Shown: positions 1-8,771 of the stretch, piece after piece
How the letters are laid out: every line of letters starts with the position of its first letter
Numbering within the stretch: position 1 is the first letter of the stretch
Source of the DNA: Phreatobacter sp.
Lineage (GTDB): Bacteria; Pseudomonadota; Alphaproteobacteria; Rhizobiales; Phreatobacteraceae
Assembly: GCF_030691135.1 (NCBI RefSeq)
Contig: NZ_JAUYFA010000031.1
Span: 1-64,000, forward strand
Reading direction: 5' to 3'
DNA length: 64,000 bases
Program-made: the position numbers and the translations under genes
Notes under the pieces: generated by a model
Seen by the model: only the letters and a program-made list of their open reading frames with translations
What the model was told of the DNA's origin: nothing
Database searches by the model: none

Positions 1-956
1 GCCTCCTCCAGCCGCGCCGTCCCGCTCTCACGCTCCCCGAGCGTATCGAGCGCAACGCCAAGACTTGTGCGCATAGCACCACGATGGTCGAGATTGTCCG
101 CCCGACTGACCGCCTCTCGCGCCAAGGCGATCGCGACCTCAAGCTCAAAGTTGAGACCTTTCTCCGAGCCTCGCTGATACCATTCGATGAAAAGTCCCCT
201 GAACGCCTGATACCTTTTTTCCGTATCCGTAACCGCATCGAGTTCGAATCGCGCGACAAGGAAGCGGCGGGCGTTTCCGGCGTCACGGGTGAGGATAGCC
301 TGGGCGATACCCTTGTCGTAGAGACGAGCGCGCGCGGCCTTGCGGCGTTCGTCTTCGGCATCCAGCTTCGCCAACTCCTCATCGAGGGCGACCTGACCGC
401 CGTTCAGATCGCCACAGTCATTGAGCGCATCGATGCGCGCGACGACGGCATCGACAGCGCTGGAAATGTTAGATGGCAGGCCGCCGCGCTCACGCTCGTC
501 CCGCGCCACTTCGAGGGCGCGTTCGAGACCAGCGAGCGCCGCCGCAAAGTCGCCGGGCGTGCCTTCCGCGTAGCGCCGTGCCAGCGCGATCAGCATTCCC
601 TCCTTGATGCCGAACTCGCGGGCCTGATCCCGCAGTGCAGCAACTAGCTCGTCTTGCTGCTTCTTGATCTCGTGGACGACTGTGTTCGTGTCCTGCACTA
701 CCGCCGCGGCTTCGGGCCAGCGCAGGGCGGGTGGGATCTGCTCGGCGGCGATCTCGAGGACCCGCGCGACATTGCGCACCGTGTCGCGGGTGATGTTCGG
801 CACCTTGCCGTTTTCAATCTGCGAGACGTAACCCTTGCGGTCCCGGTTCGAGAAGGCCGCTTCCGCGAGGTTTTCCTGTTTCCAGCCCCGCGCTACGCGC
901 CGCTCTCGCACCAGTTGCCCAAACCTGACAACGTCGTCTCCGGCGCTGACTGGCAC
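1..956 (-). CDS. XRE-family helix-turn-helix regulator with C-terminal TPR-like region (partial, runs off left edge)
   Basis: Reverse-complement translation is open to base 1: VRFGQLVRERRVARGWKQENLAEAAFSNRDRKGYVSQIENGKVPNITRDTVRNVARVLEI... (HTH_XRE), then TPR-like ...LDHRGAMRTSLGVALDTLGERESGTARLEEA. GTG start at 956 has AAGGGGG upstream; alternative in-frame ATG at 1028. Absent from the supplied ORF track. Confidence 0.8.
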   Translation of the reverse strand, partial: MPVSAGDDVVRFGQLVRERRVARGWKQENLAEAAFSNRDRKGYVSQIENGKVPNITRDTVRNVARVLEIAAEQIPPALRWPEAAAVVQDTNTVVHEIKKQQDELVAALRDQAREFGIKEGMLIALARRYAEGTPGDFAAALAGLERALEVARDERERGGLPSNISSAVDAVVARIDALNDCGDLNGGQVALDEELAKLDAEDERRKAARARLYDKGIAQAILTRDAGNARRFLVARFELDAVTDTEKRYQAFRGLFIEWYQRGSEKGLNFELEVAIALAREAVSRADNLDHRGAMRTSLGVALDTLGERESGTARLEE

Positions 957-1101
957 TTCGTCCACCCCCTTGAACAATCGCAGGTTACGCAGCGGCGTAA
1001 CCTTGATGAAACGACGGCGGAGGCGCATTCAGCCAAAACACTCCCGTCGAGACACTCTAGATCAACCGCCGGGCCCGGCTCAACATCAAAGGACAACAAC
1101 G

Positions 1102-1281
1102 ATGTTCGAGCTTATGAAACTGAGAATTATCGTTCTTCGCTTTGCGAAGGCGTTTTACTGCCACCGGGCGATTTATGCCGGGTTGGCCTGTTGCCATGGT
1201 TCAGGGTGCTTCCTGACGGAGAAGCCGGAGCTCTATGGCCCGATGGCCGTACTCTATGCGGTTCTGGCGCTCAAAGGATGA
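1102..1281 (+). CDS. small hypothetical protein (59 aa), divergent from the XRE regulator
   Basis: ATG with AAAGGA about 8 nt upstream; MFELMKLRIIVLRFAKAFYCHRAIYAGLACCHGSGCFLTEKPELYGPMAVLYAVLALKG. Internal to the 835..1281 ORF frame. Confidence 0.4.
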   Translation: MFELMKLRIIVLRFAKAFYCHRAIYAGLACCHGSGCFLTEKPELYGPMAVLYAVLALKG

Positions 1282-1466
1282 CGGGCGCAAAGCAGGCAAG
1301 CGACATGGTCGCGTAAGCTATCCTGTGGCTTGCCTGCCTCGCTGCGTACGGCGGGACACACTGGGCATAACTTTTGACTGGCGGCGATGCCCGAGGACCA
1401 GCAAACAGACATTCTCGCTGACCGATTTTGAGGCCCGGTGCCAGACTTTTTCGAACGCCCCGCCCC

Positions 1467-2672
1467 CTACCCGATCAGCGCATGCACCGAGCGCGGGCTC
1501 GCCGCGAAGATCGAGTAGAACGTGCCGCCCTGGTCGAGGAAGGCCTGGTTGCGGGCGACCACATTGTTCTCGTTGTTGATCGACAGGGCGAAGAGGCAGG
1601 TCTTCACGCCGCGCGCCACCATCTCGCCCGAGGGCAGGATCGGCAGGCGGGCGCCGGCGAGGTACAGGTTCTGCTTCTGCGGCGTGTCGTCGGCGACGAA
1701 GTCGATGAGGTCGGCGAGGCCGTGGAAATTGACGAAGTGGCAGGCGAGATGGCCGGCGCCGAACAGGGCGATCGGCCCCTTCTCGGCCCGCAGCTTGGTC
1801 AGCGCGGCGCGCAGGCCCGCCGTCCTGGCCGGGAAGGCCTCGGCATAGGCGGGGAGCAGGGTGAGCTCGGCGGCGACCTCGGCCGGCGTCAACGGCGCGG
1901 TCTGGGGCGTGCCGCGGCGGGCGAGCTGCACCAGCGAGTTCTCGAAGGGCAAGGGATAGATGTCGGTGCGGATCGGCTCGAAGCCGGCGCGCGCCAGGAG
2001 GCCCATGAAGGTCTTCGGCGTCAGGTAGAGCGAGTGCTCCTCCCAGACCATGCAATAGTCGTTGAGCTTCAGGCTGGTGGTGCAGTCCGGCACCTCGACC
2101 ATGATGATGCCGCCGGGCTTCACCATGGCGGCGAGGCCGGCGAGGAAGCCCTGCACGTCCTCGGCATGTTCGAGGATGTGGCGCACGATCAGGATGTCGG
2201 CGGCACCGTGCCTGGCGGCGATCGCCGTCATGCGCTCCGCCGTGGTCAGCTTCTGCACCGTCTCGATATTGGCGGCGGGATTGTCGACGCCGAGATCGCC
2301 GCGGACGCTGACGCGCCAGGTTTTCGTGAAGCCCTTGCGGCGGAAGCGATCGACCGTGGTGTCGTCCTTGTAGGTCAGCGCCCCGACGACACAGTCCGTC
2401 GTCACGCCCGGCAGCGCCACGATGTTCTCCACCGTCTCGTCGAGATGCTCCTCCGGCTCGCGGGCGAAGAGCCAGTCATAGGGCGGCACCAGGGCGTGGT
2501 GCGGCACCGGCTGCATGGCCTGGATCGTGCCGCAATCGGCGCAGTCGCCGAGGGTGACGTTGTAGGCCGTCTCCGGCGCGTCCTTCGCCTTCAGGAAGAA
2601 GGAGGAGACCGGATGCGCGCCGAGGTCGAGGCGGGGCGTCAGACGATGCGAGTTGCAGACGAGGCAGGGCAT
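1467..2672 (-). CDS. class I SAM-dependent (sugar C-)methyltransferase with N-terminal zinc-binding-type motif
   Basis: MPCLVCNSHRLTPRLDLGAHPVSSFFL...DCADCGTIQ...IVRHILEHAEDVQGFLAGLAAMVKPGGIIMVEVPD; CxxC pairs followed by methyltransferase core and a C-terminal domain (IALFGAGHLACHFVNF). The 708-aa ORF is an upstream read-through. Confidence 0.88.
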   Translation of the reverse strand: MPCLVCNSHRLTPRLDLGAHPVSSFFLKAKDAPETAYNVTLGDCADCGTIQAMQPVPHHALVPPYDWLFAREPEEHLDETVENIVALPGVTTDCVVGALTYKDDTTVDRFRRKGFTKTWRVSVRGDLGVDNPAANIETVQKLTTAERMTAIAARHGAADILIVRHILEHAEDVQGFLAGLAAMVKPGGIIMVEVPDCTTSLKLNDYCMVWEEHSLYLTPKTFMGLLARAGFEPIRTDIYPLPFENSLVQLARRGTPQTAPLTPAEVAAELTLLPAYAEAFPARTAGLRAALTKLRAEKGPIALFGAGHLACHFVNFHGLADLIDFVADDTPQKQNLYLAGARLPILPSGEMVARGVKTCLFALSINNENNVVARNQAFLDQGGTFYSIFAASPRSVHALIG

Positions 2673-2680
2673 GGTGGTCC

Positions 2681-3562
2681 TCAGGCGGTCGTGTAGCGGG
2701 CCTTGTGCATCTGCCGGATGCCCTCCGCCAGCGGGCGGAAGGTCACGCCCGGCAGGACGCGGCGCAGCGCGGCATTGTCGAAGACATTGTCGACCTTGGG
2801 CTTGGAGCGCGGCCGCGAGGTGATCTCCGGCAGCCGGCCGACGATGGCCTTCACCGCCTCCAGCGCATCGGAGAAGCGGTAGCTCTGCCCGGCGACGAGA
2901 TTGAGCGGGCCGACATGGTCGGTGGTGACATAGGCGGCGGCCGCCTCCACCACGTCGTCGATATAGAGGAGTTCGCGCAGCTCCGAGCCGTCGCCCCAGA
3001 GGGTCAGCGGCCGGTTGTGGACGGCGGCGTCGAGGAAGCCGCTCGGGCCATAGGCGGTGGCAAGGTCCCCGGGCCCGTAGATGGTGGCGGGGCGCAGCAG
3101 GCCGAGCTGTGTCTGCGGCAGGCCGGCGACGGTGCGCTCCAGGATCCACTCCGCCGTGATCTTCGACTGGCCGTAATAGCTGCGCGCCACCAGCGCGCTC
3201 TCCTCGGTGATGGCGAGGTTCTCGATATCCTCGCCATAGACGGCGCAGGAGGAGAAATAGACCACCCGCCGCACCGGATGGCGCGCCAACAGATTGGCGA
3301 AATTGACGATGATGGCGGTGTTCTTGAGATAGATGTCGGCGGTATCGCCGAGCTGGCGCTTGATCGCCGCACACATGACGACGAGGGCATCGGGGTCGAA
3401 CAGGGCTCCGAGCCGGCCCGCGCTCTCCGGATCCTCGAGGTCGAGGCCGGTCAGCGAGGCTCCCACCACCGGCACGTCCGGGTGCAGCTCCGTCAGCCGC
3501 GCCATGAGCCGCGACCCGATGAAGCCGGAATGGCCTAGGATGATGATCCTGCTGGGCTTCAT
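2681..3562 (-). CDS. NAD-dependent epimerase/dehydratase (extended SDR)
   Basis: IILGHSGFIGSRL Rossmann motif, SSCAVYGE, YYGQSK catalytic motif, LLRPATIYGPGD. Confidence 0.92.
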   Translation of the reverse strand: MKPSRIIILGHSGFIGSRLMARLTELHPDVPVVGASLTGLDLEDPESAGRLGALFDPDALVVMCAAIKRQLGDTADIYLKNTAIIVNFANLLARHPVRRVVYFSSCAVYGEDIENLAITEESALVARSYYGQSKITAEWILERTVAGLPQTQLGLLRPATIYGPGDLATAYGPSGFLDAAVHNRPLTLWGDGSELRELLYIDDVVEAAAAYVTTDHVGPLNLVAGQSYRFSDALEAVKAIVGRLPEITSRPRSKPKVDNVFDNAALRRVLPGVTFRPLAEGIRQMHKARYTTA

Positions 3563-3706
3563 GCCTGTCGTCCGTCCGTTGCGCCTTGTACATCTATGGG
3601 CGGCGCGGCCCGGTCAAGCGCGATCTTTGCGCATGACAAGGCGCAGCCGACCGGCTAGGCGGAAAGGAAACCGGGCCGGCGAGGCTTTGCTCTGACGAGG
3701 CGGGAC

Positions 3707-4594
3707 ATGGAACTGACGCGCGCGCTGGTCATCGGCGCCTCGGGCTTTTTCGGACGGCGCGCCCTCGCCGTTCTCGGCGACAGGGGCATCGGCACCTTCC
3801 ACGGTCGCCCCTTCCCCGGCGGCCTCGCCTTCGACGCGCTGACCATGCGCATCGGCGATGTCATCGACCAGGCCGGCGTCCCCTTCTCCCACGCCATCAT
3901 CCCCTATGGCGCCATCGACATGGAGGGCTGCGCCCGCGACCCCGCCGGCACCTCCGCCGTCAATGTCGTCGCCATGGTCCGCGTCATCCACGATCTCTTC
4001 GACCGCGGCATCATGCCCGTCTTCTGCTCCACCGATTACATCTTCGACGGCAGCAAGGCCCTCTGGCGCGAGACCGACCCGGCCTTTCCCAAGATGGCCT
4101 ATGGCGCACAGAAGCTCGCCGTCGAGGCCTGGCTCGGCACCCGCACCGAACCCTGGCTGGTCACGCGCTTCTCCAAGGTCGTCTCCGGCGGCCGTGACGA
4201 GGCCGGCCAGCTCGGCCAATGGGTCAACGACATCATCGCCGGCAAGCCGCAGTCCTGCGCCGACGACCAGTACTACTCCCCCGGCTTCGTCGAGGACCTC
4301 GCCGGCGCGGTCATCCGGCTGACCGAGACCGGCGCCACCGGCATCTACCACGTCGCCGGCCCGGAGCGCTTCAGCCGCCTCGGCCTCCTCTCCCTGCTCG
4401 CCGGCAGGATCGAGGCGGTGAAGCCCGGCCTCCTGCCGCCGATCCGCGCCGCCAAACTCGCCGAGATGCCCTTCCTCGAAAAGCGCCCCCTCGACACCTC
4501 GCTCTCCATCACGAAACTCCAGGACCGCATCGGCTGGCGCTTCACCACCATGGACACGCTCTGCGAGCGCATCGCCCGCACGCATTTCGGCTGA
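3707..4594 (+). CDS. sugar nucleotide-binding SDR, dTDP-4-dehydrorhamnose reductase-like
   Basis: ALVIGASGFFGRRAL, STDYIFDGSK, YGAQKLAVEAWL; RmlD-like organization. Confidence 0.85.
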   Translation: MELTRALVIGASGFFGRRALAVLGDRGIGTFHGRPFPGGLAFDALTMRIGDVIDQAGVPFSHAIIPYGAIDMEGCARDPAGTSAVNVVAMVRVIHDLFDRGIMPVFCSTDYIFDGSKALWRETDPAFPKMAYGAQKLAVEAWLGTRTEPWLVTRFSKVVSGGRDEAGQLGQWVNDIIAGKPQSCADDQYYSPGFVEDLAGAVIRLTETGATGIYHVAGPERFSRLGLLSLLAGRIEAVKPGLLPPIRAAKLAEMPFLEKRPLDTSLSITKLQDRIGWRFTTMDTLCERIARTHFG

Positions 4595-4600
4595 GCCCCC

Positions 4601-5683
4601 TCAGCCGGCAAAGGCGAGCGAGAAGGCCCCGAAGCCGCTGTTCAGCAGGCTGACGCCGGGCGCGCTCACATAGGCCCGCACCTCAACATCGTCGCCCGCT
4701 TCCAGCGCCGCGAGCACGCTGGTCTGGACCGAGGCGAAGCCCGGCGCCGCGGCAAGGGTCGTGACCTGCTGCGAGCCCGCCAGCAGGGCGCCGCTGCGCC
4801 AGAGCGACAGATAGACACCCGCCGCCTCCGTCGCCGCATAGAAGGTCGCCGCCGCCTCGATGCGATAGGGCCCGGCCTCGGCCACCGCGAAGCGGCCTGT
4901 CACGACATCGAAAGGCGCGGCCTCATGGCCGAGACCTTCGCTCCACACGGTTTCCGTCCCGGTGATCGGCACCCAGACCGCCGGCGTCAGCGCCGCTGAG
5001 AGAGCCCCCGTCATCGCCCGGGCGGCGCAGGGATTATGCGGCCGGCGCACGAGGCCGGAGGTCTCCGCCCGCAGCGCCGTGCGGAACGTGGTGCCGTCAC
5101 CGCTCACCTTGACCGCGAGATCATCGCTCCCCGCCAGCCCGATCTCGGCACGGGCGGAAAAACCGGTGCTGAAGACCTGCGAGGCCGTGTCGGCAGCGCT
5201 CGCGCGGTTGATGGTCATGCGATGGTCGCCGCCCGCGTGGGTGAACAGGCTGGCGGCGGAAGCCAGCGCCAGACGGTTCACCGCGTCCGCCGTGGCATTG
5301 ATGCCGAGGCGCGACGTGCCGCGGATCTCCGCATCGCCCCAGGCCTCGCCGTCATGGACGATGAGGCAGCGCTCGCCCTCCACCCAGGCGAGCCAGCCGG
5401 CCCGGGGACTGAGAAAGCGCCAGTGCCCCTCCTCCCGCTCGGCCACCTCACCGGCATGACCGGCCCAGGCGCCGGTGGGAGCCGCCCCGACGATGTGCCG
5501 GTCGCCGGTCTCCGCATCCGGAGGCGGCCCGGCGAGGCCGCGGTCCTTCACGGCCAGATGCACCAGCGCATCGACCAGGCCGAGCGCCTCATTGTGGGTG
5601 ACGTGTTTCTGCGCCTGCGCGGCGGCGATCAGCGGCAGGGCGAGGCGGGTGGTTTCGGACAGGACGGGCGAGGCAGACGACAT
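4601..5683 (-). CDS. DUF2793-type phage/GTA-associated protein with C1q-like C-terminal domain
   Basis: LALPLIAAAQAQKHVTHNEALGLVDALV...RHIVGAAPTGAWAGHAGEVAEREEGHWRFLSPRAGWLAWVEGE matches DUF2793 as I know it; C-terminal FDVVTGRFAVAEAGPYRIEAAATFY...VYLSLWRSGALLAGS...LEAGDDVEVRAYVS is C1q-like. Confidence 0.8.
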   Translation of the reverse strand: MSSASPVLSETTRLALPLIAAAQAQKHVTHNEALGLVDALVHLAVKDRGLAGPPPDAETGDRHIVGAAPTGAWAGHAGEVAEREEGHWRFLSPRAGWLAWVEGERCLIVHDGEAWGDAEIRGTSRLGINATADAVNRLALASAASLFTHAGGDHRMTINRASAADTASQVFSTGFSARAEIGLAGSDDLAVKVSGDGTTFRTALRAETSGLVRRPHNPCAARAMTGALSAALTPAVWVPITGTETVWSEGLGHEAAPFDVVTGRFAVAEAGPYRIEAAATFYAATEAAGVYLSLWRSGALLAGSQQVTTLAAAPGFASVQTSVLAALEAGDDVEVRAYVSAPGVSLLNSGFGAFSLAFAG

Positions 5684-5782
5684 GGCGGGTCTCCAATCGA
5701 GGGGCGATTGAATAGCAGACTATAGTCCTTTGTCAAGGATATATTTCCCAATAGCAGTTTCAGGCAGCGCCGATCCGGCCCC

Positions 5783-6313
5783 CTACCCCAGCCCCAGCTC
5801 CTTGTAAAAATCCCGGCCCGCCGCCTGCTCGCTTTCCGGCGGCGCCCAGGGCGCGCCCTCGCTGTCGGCGAGGTCGAAGGGGCCCTTGGTGGTCTCGACG
5901 AAGACCAGCCATTCCGAGCGGTAGATGAGGCCGTGGAAGCGGCCGACCGGCATCCGGTAGAAGAAGGGCCGGCCCTCGCCCGGCGCCGCCATGGAACAGA
6001 CCTCGTCCACCGTGCCGTTCTCGTTGAACAGGATGGCGTCCACCGCCCCGTCCAGCACCAGGAAGGTCTCGGTCTTGCCGAAATGGCGATGCGGCCGGAC
6101 ATAGCCGGAGGCGTGCATGACGATGACCATCTCCTGCTGCGCGGCGGAGGGGTCGGGATGGCAGCAGATGCGCGCCCGGCGGCGCGGCGTGCCGGCGGCG
6201 ATGGCCTTCAGCATGGCGATCTCGGCATCGCCCACCGTGACGAAGCTCTTGTCGCTGTAGAGCACCTCCGGCGTCACGAACCGGTATCCTGGAAGCAGCG
6301 TGGGATCGCTCAT
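5783..6313 (-). CDS. WbuC-family cupin fold metalloprotein
   Basis: RARICCHPDPSAAQQEMVIVMHASGYVRPHRHFGKTETFLVLDGAVDAILFNENG cupin with WbuC-like N-terminus. Confidence 0.85.
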   Translation of the reverse strand: MSDPTLLPGYRFVTPEVLYSDKSFVTVGDAEIAMLKAIAAGTPRRRARICCHPDPSAAQQEMVIVMHASGYVRPHRHFGKTETFLVLDGAVDAILFNENGTVDEVCSMAAPGEGRPFFYRMPVGRFHGLIYRSEWLVFVETTKGPFDLADSEGAPWAPPESEQAAGRDFYKELGLG

Positions 6314-6875
6314 GCCGTCTTGCTCGCCCGTTCTGGCTCGTGGGTTGCCCGGAACGGGCTCGGAGCACCGTCAAATCACGGCCCACGCGCCGCGACAAGA
6401 CCACACCCTCGGGACGCCGCGCCGCAAAACCTCGCCGGATCTGTGTGGAATTCCTGCGTCATCGCCGCCATTGCCGTCGATCTTTGACGCAGTGCGTCGA
6501 TATCCACCGCGGTTTGGAAGGAAGTCGTCGCTTCGAGAGCCGACGGAAGGGCAAAGATGGCCGCCCGGAACATCGCGATCTGTCGCTCGCAATCTTTTTT
6601 TGCCCTTCAAACCAGGCTGACTGCCATCGAGACTGCACCAACTCAGTTTGCGTCACCCTCGAAAATCTCCTAAAGACCCGTCCGGCTGCCGGATGGTATG
6701 GCGGGGCCGGGCTTTCTGCGAGACGACAGGTCCCTCCGACCGGTCCGGATTGCCGCACCCGCGCAGCGGAAGCCGATGCACTGATGACAAGGCCGCCGAC
6801 ACCGATGCACCCGACGCCATCCCACCGCCCTGTTCGACCTGAGCCGGCAGGCGTCGGCGCCATGGGGTGCGTCCG

Positions 6876-7670
6876 ATGAGCACCTGGTTGCGCGTGGCGG
6901 CTGCCGACCTCGACGCTTCGATCGCGCGTCGCGACCTCTGGATCCACCAGGGCTTCATCGACGTCATCAGGCGTTACCGGCGCACGGCGCTGGGGCCGCT
7001 CTGGCACACGCTGCACCTCGGCGCACTGATCCTGCTGCTCGGCTTCGTCTGGTCGGCGATCTTCAGGATCGATACGGCGGCCTATTTTCAAACCATCACG
7101 CCGACGCTGATCGTCTGGACCCTGATCGCCTCGATCATCGTGGAGGGCTGCGGCACCTTCGTCGCGGCGCAGTCCACCGCGCTGTCGATCCGGTTTCCCT
7201 ACACCGCCTTCATCTTCGCCCATCTGTGGCGGATGTTGCTGATCTTCGCACACCATCTCGTGCTGCTGGTCATCGTCTATCTGGTGCTCGGTGTGACCCC
7301 GTCCCTGACCCTTCTCTTGGTCATACCGGGCCTGTCACTGATCCTCATCAACGGCTTCTGGATCAGCCTGCTGCTCAGCATCCTGACGCTGAAGGCCCGC
7401 GACGTTCAGCAGATCGTCGCCAGCGGCATGCAGATCGCCCTGTTCGCGACGCCGGTCTTCTGGCCGCGCGACCTCCTCGGGCCACGCTTCGCTTTCCTCA
7501 TCGACTACAACCCGCTCTACCACCTGCTTCTGATCGGCCGTGATCCCTTCATCGGGCGGGCACCTCCCATCGAGTCCTGGCTCTGGGCTGGCGGCATGGC
7601 CGCGGTCGGCCTGACCGTCTCCCTCCTTGTGTTCGGTGCCGTGCGGCGCCGGCTCGCCTACTGGTACTGA
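6876..7670 (+). CDS. polysaccharide ABC transporter permease (Wzm-like, ABC-2)
   Basis: DLWIHQGFIDVIRRYRRTALGPLWHTLHLGALILLLGFVWSAIF N-terminus with multiple hydrophobic TMs; followed by Wzt-like ATPase. Confidence 0.9.
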   Translation: MSTWLRVAAADLDASIARRDLWIHQGFIDVIRRYRRTALGPLWHTLHLGALILLLGFVWSAIFRIDTAAYFQTITPTLIVWTLIASIIVEGCGTFVAAQSTALSIRFPYTAFIFAHLWRMLLIFAHHLVLLVIVYLVLGVTPSLTLLLVIPGLSLILINGFWISLLLSILTLKARDVQQIVASGMQIALFATPVFWPRDLLGPRFAFLIDYNPLYHLLLIGRDPFIGRAPPIESWLWAGGMAAVGLTVSLLVFGAVRRRLAYWY

Positions 7671-7673
7671 CCC

Positions 7674-8771
7674 ATGCCCCGGATCCGATTGCGCGACGCC
7701 ACCGTCGCATTCCCGGTCAAGCTCGCACCGCAAACGGCGGCGGCAGGCATCGGCCAGACCGGCGGCCGGATCGACGCCGCCACCCGCCAGATTGTCGCGC
7801 TGGACGGCATCACGCTCGACATTCCCTCGGGCAGCCGGATCGGGCTGATCGGTCACAATGGCGCCGGCAAGTCGACTTTGCTCCGGGTCCTCGCCGGGGT
7901 CTACGAGCCGATCAGCGGCGAGGCGGAGATCGACGGCACCATCGCCACCCTCTTCAACGCCACGCCCGGCCTGAACGTCGACAGCACCGGACGTGAAAAC
8001 ATCATCACCTGCGGCCTTCATCTCGGCCTCAGCCTGAAGGAGGTCCGGGCGCGTGCCGCCGAGATCGCCGAATTCACCGAACTCGGCGGCTATCTCGACC
8101 TTCCCGTGCGGATCTACTCCGCCGGCATGCTGATGCGGCTCGGCTTCGCCATCGCCACCTCGCTGGAGCCGGACATTCTTCTCATCGACGAAGGCCTCGG
8201 CACCGGCGATGCCGGTTTCACCGTCAAGGCCGAGACGCGGATGCGCGAACTGGCGGAGCGCGCCTCGATCCTCGTCGTCGCCTCCCATTCGATGGCGCTG
8301 CTCAATACCCTCTGCACCACCGGGATCGTCCTCGAACACGGCAAGATCGTCGCCATGGGGCCGATCGAGACCGTCCTCAGCGACTACCGCGCCAAGGTGG
8401 CCGCCGATGCCAGCACCGGCGACAAGAATGCCCGCCGCGCCGCCTATACGATGGCCCAGGAACTGGCCAATACCGGCCAGGAACTGCCTCCCGAACTGGA
8501 ACTGCAGGCGCTGATCGAGGCCTTCACGATCCGCCCCGACGACCTCTCCATGCTGCGGCGCTACCGCTCGCTGCTGGTCATGCTCGGCAAGCCGGTCGAG
8601 CCGGCGCTCGACCTGAAGATCGAGCAGGCCACCCTGCGGCTCACGCCGGAGGACAGCGAGGTCATCATGCGCATCCTGGTCCTTGTGAAAGCCCATGGTC
8701 TCAGCATCGACGAGGACATTCAGGCGATCCTCACCAACCGCCTCAGGGAACTGACTGGGGCGGACCGCTGA
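7674..8771 (+). CDS. polysaccharide ABC transporter ATP-binding protein (Wzt-like)
   Basis: Walker A GHNGAGKST, YSAGMLMRLGFAIATSLEPDILLIDEGLGTGD (signature/Walker B); about 100-aa C-terminal extension. Confidence 0.92.
   Translation: MPRIRLRDATVAFPVKLAPQTAAAGIGQTGGRIDAATRQIVALDGITLDIPSGSRIGLIGHNGAGKSTLLRVLAGVYEPISGEAEIDGTIATLFNATPGLNVDSTGRENIITCGLHLGLSLKEVRARAAEIAEFTELGGYLDLPVRIYSAGMLMRLGFAIATSLEPDILLIDEGLGTGDAGFTVKAETRMRELAERASILVVASHSMALLNTLCTTGIVLEHGKIVAMGPIETVLSDYRAKVAADASTGDKNARRAAYTMAQELANTGQELPPELELQALIEAFTIRPDDLSMLRRYRSLLVMLGKPVEPALDLKIEQATLRLTPEDSEVIMRILVLVKAHGLSIDEDIQAILTNRLRELTGADR

Noticed and set aside
1467-3593. 708-aa ORF as a single fused protein
   Set aside because: The N-terminal 307 aa are an out-of-frame, Arg/Pro-rich shadow of the SDR gene 2681..3562; the real methyltransferase starts at 2672.
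4601-5683. Prophage or GTA cluster
   Set aside because: A single DUF2793-type gene with no head, tail, terminase or integrase genes around it.
6314-6866. Possible gene in the 550-bp gap before the ABC permease
   Set aside because: Overlapping short ORFs on both strands are Arg/Ser/Pro-rich with no recognizable motif; may be a long leader/promoter region.
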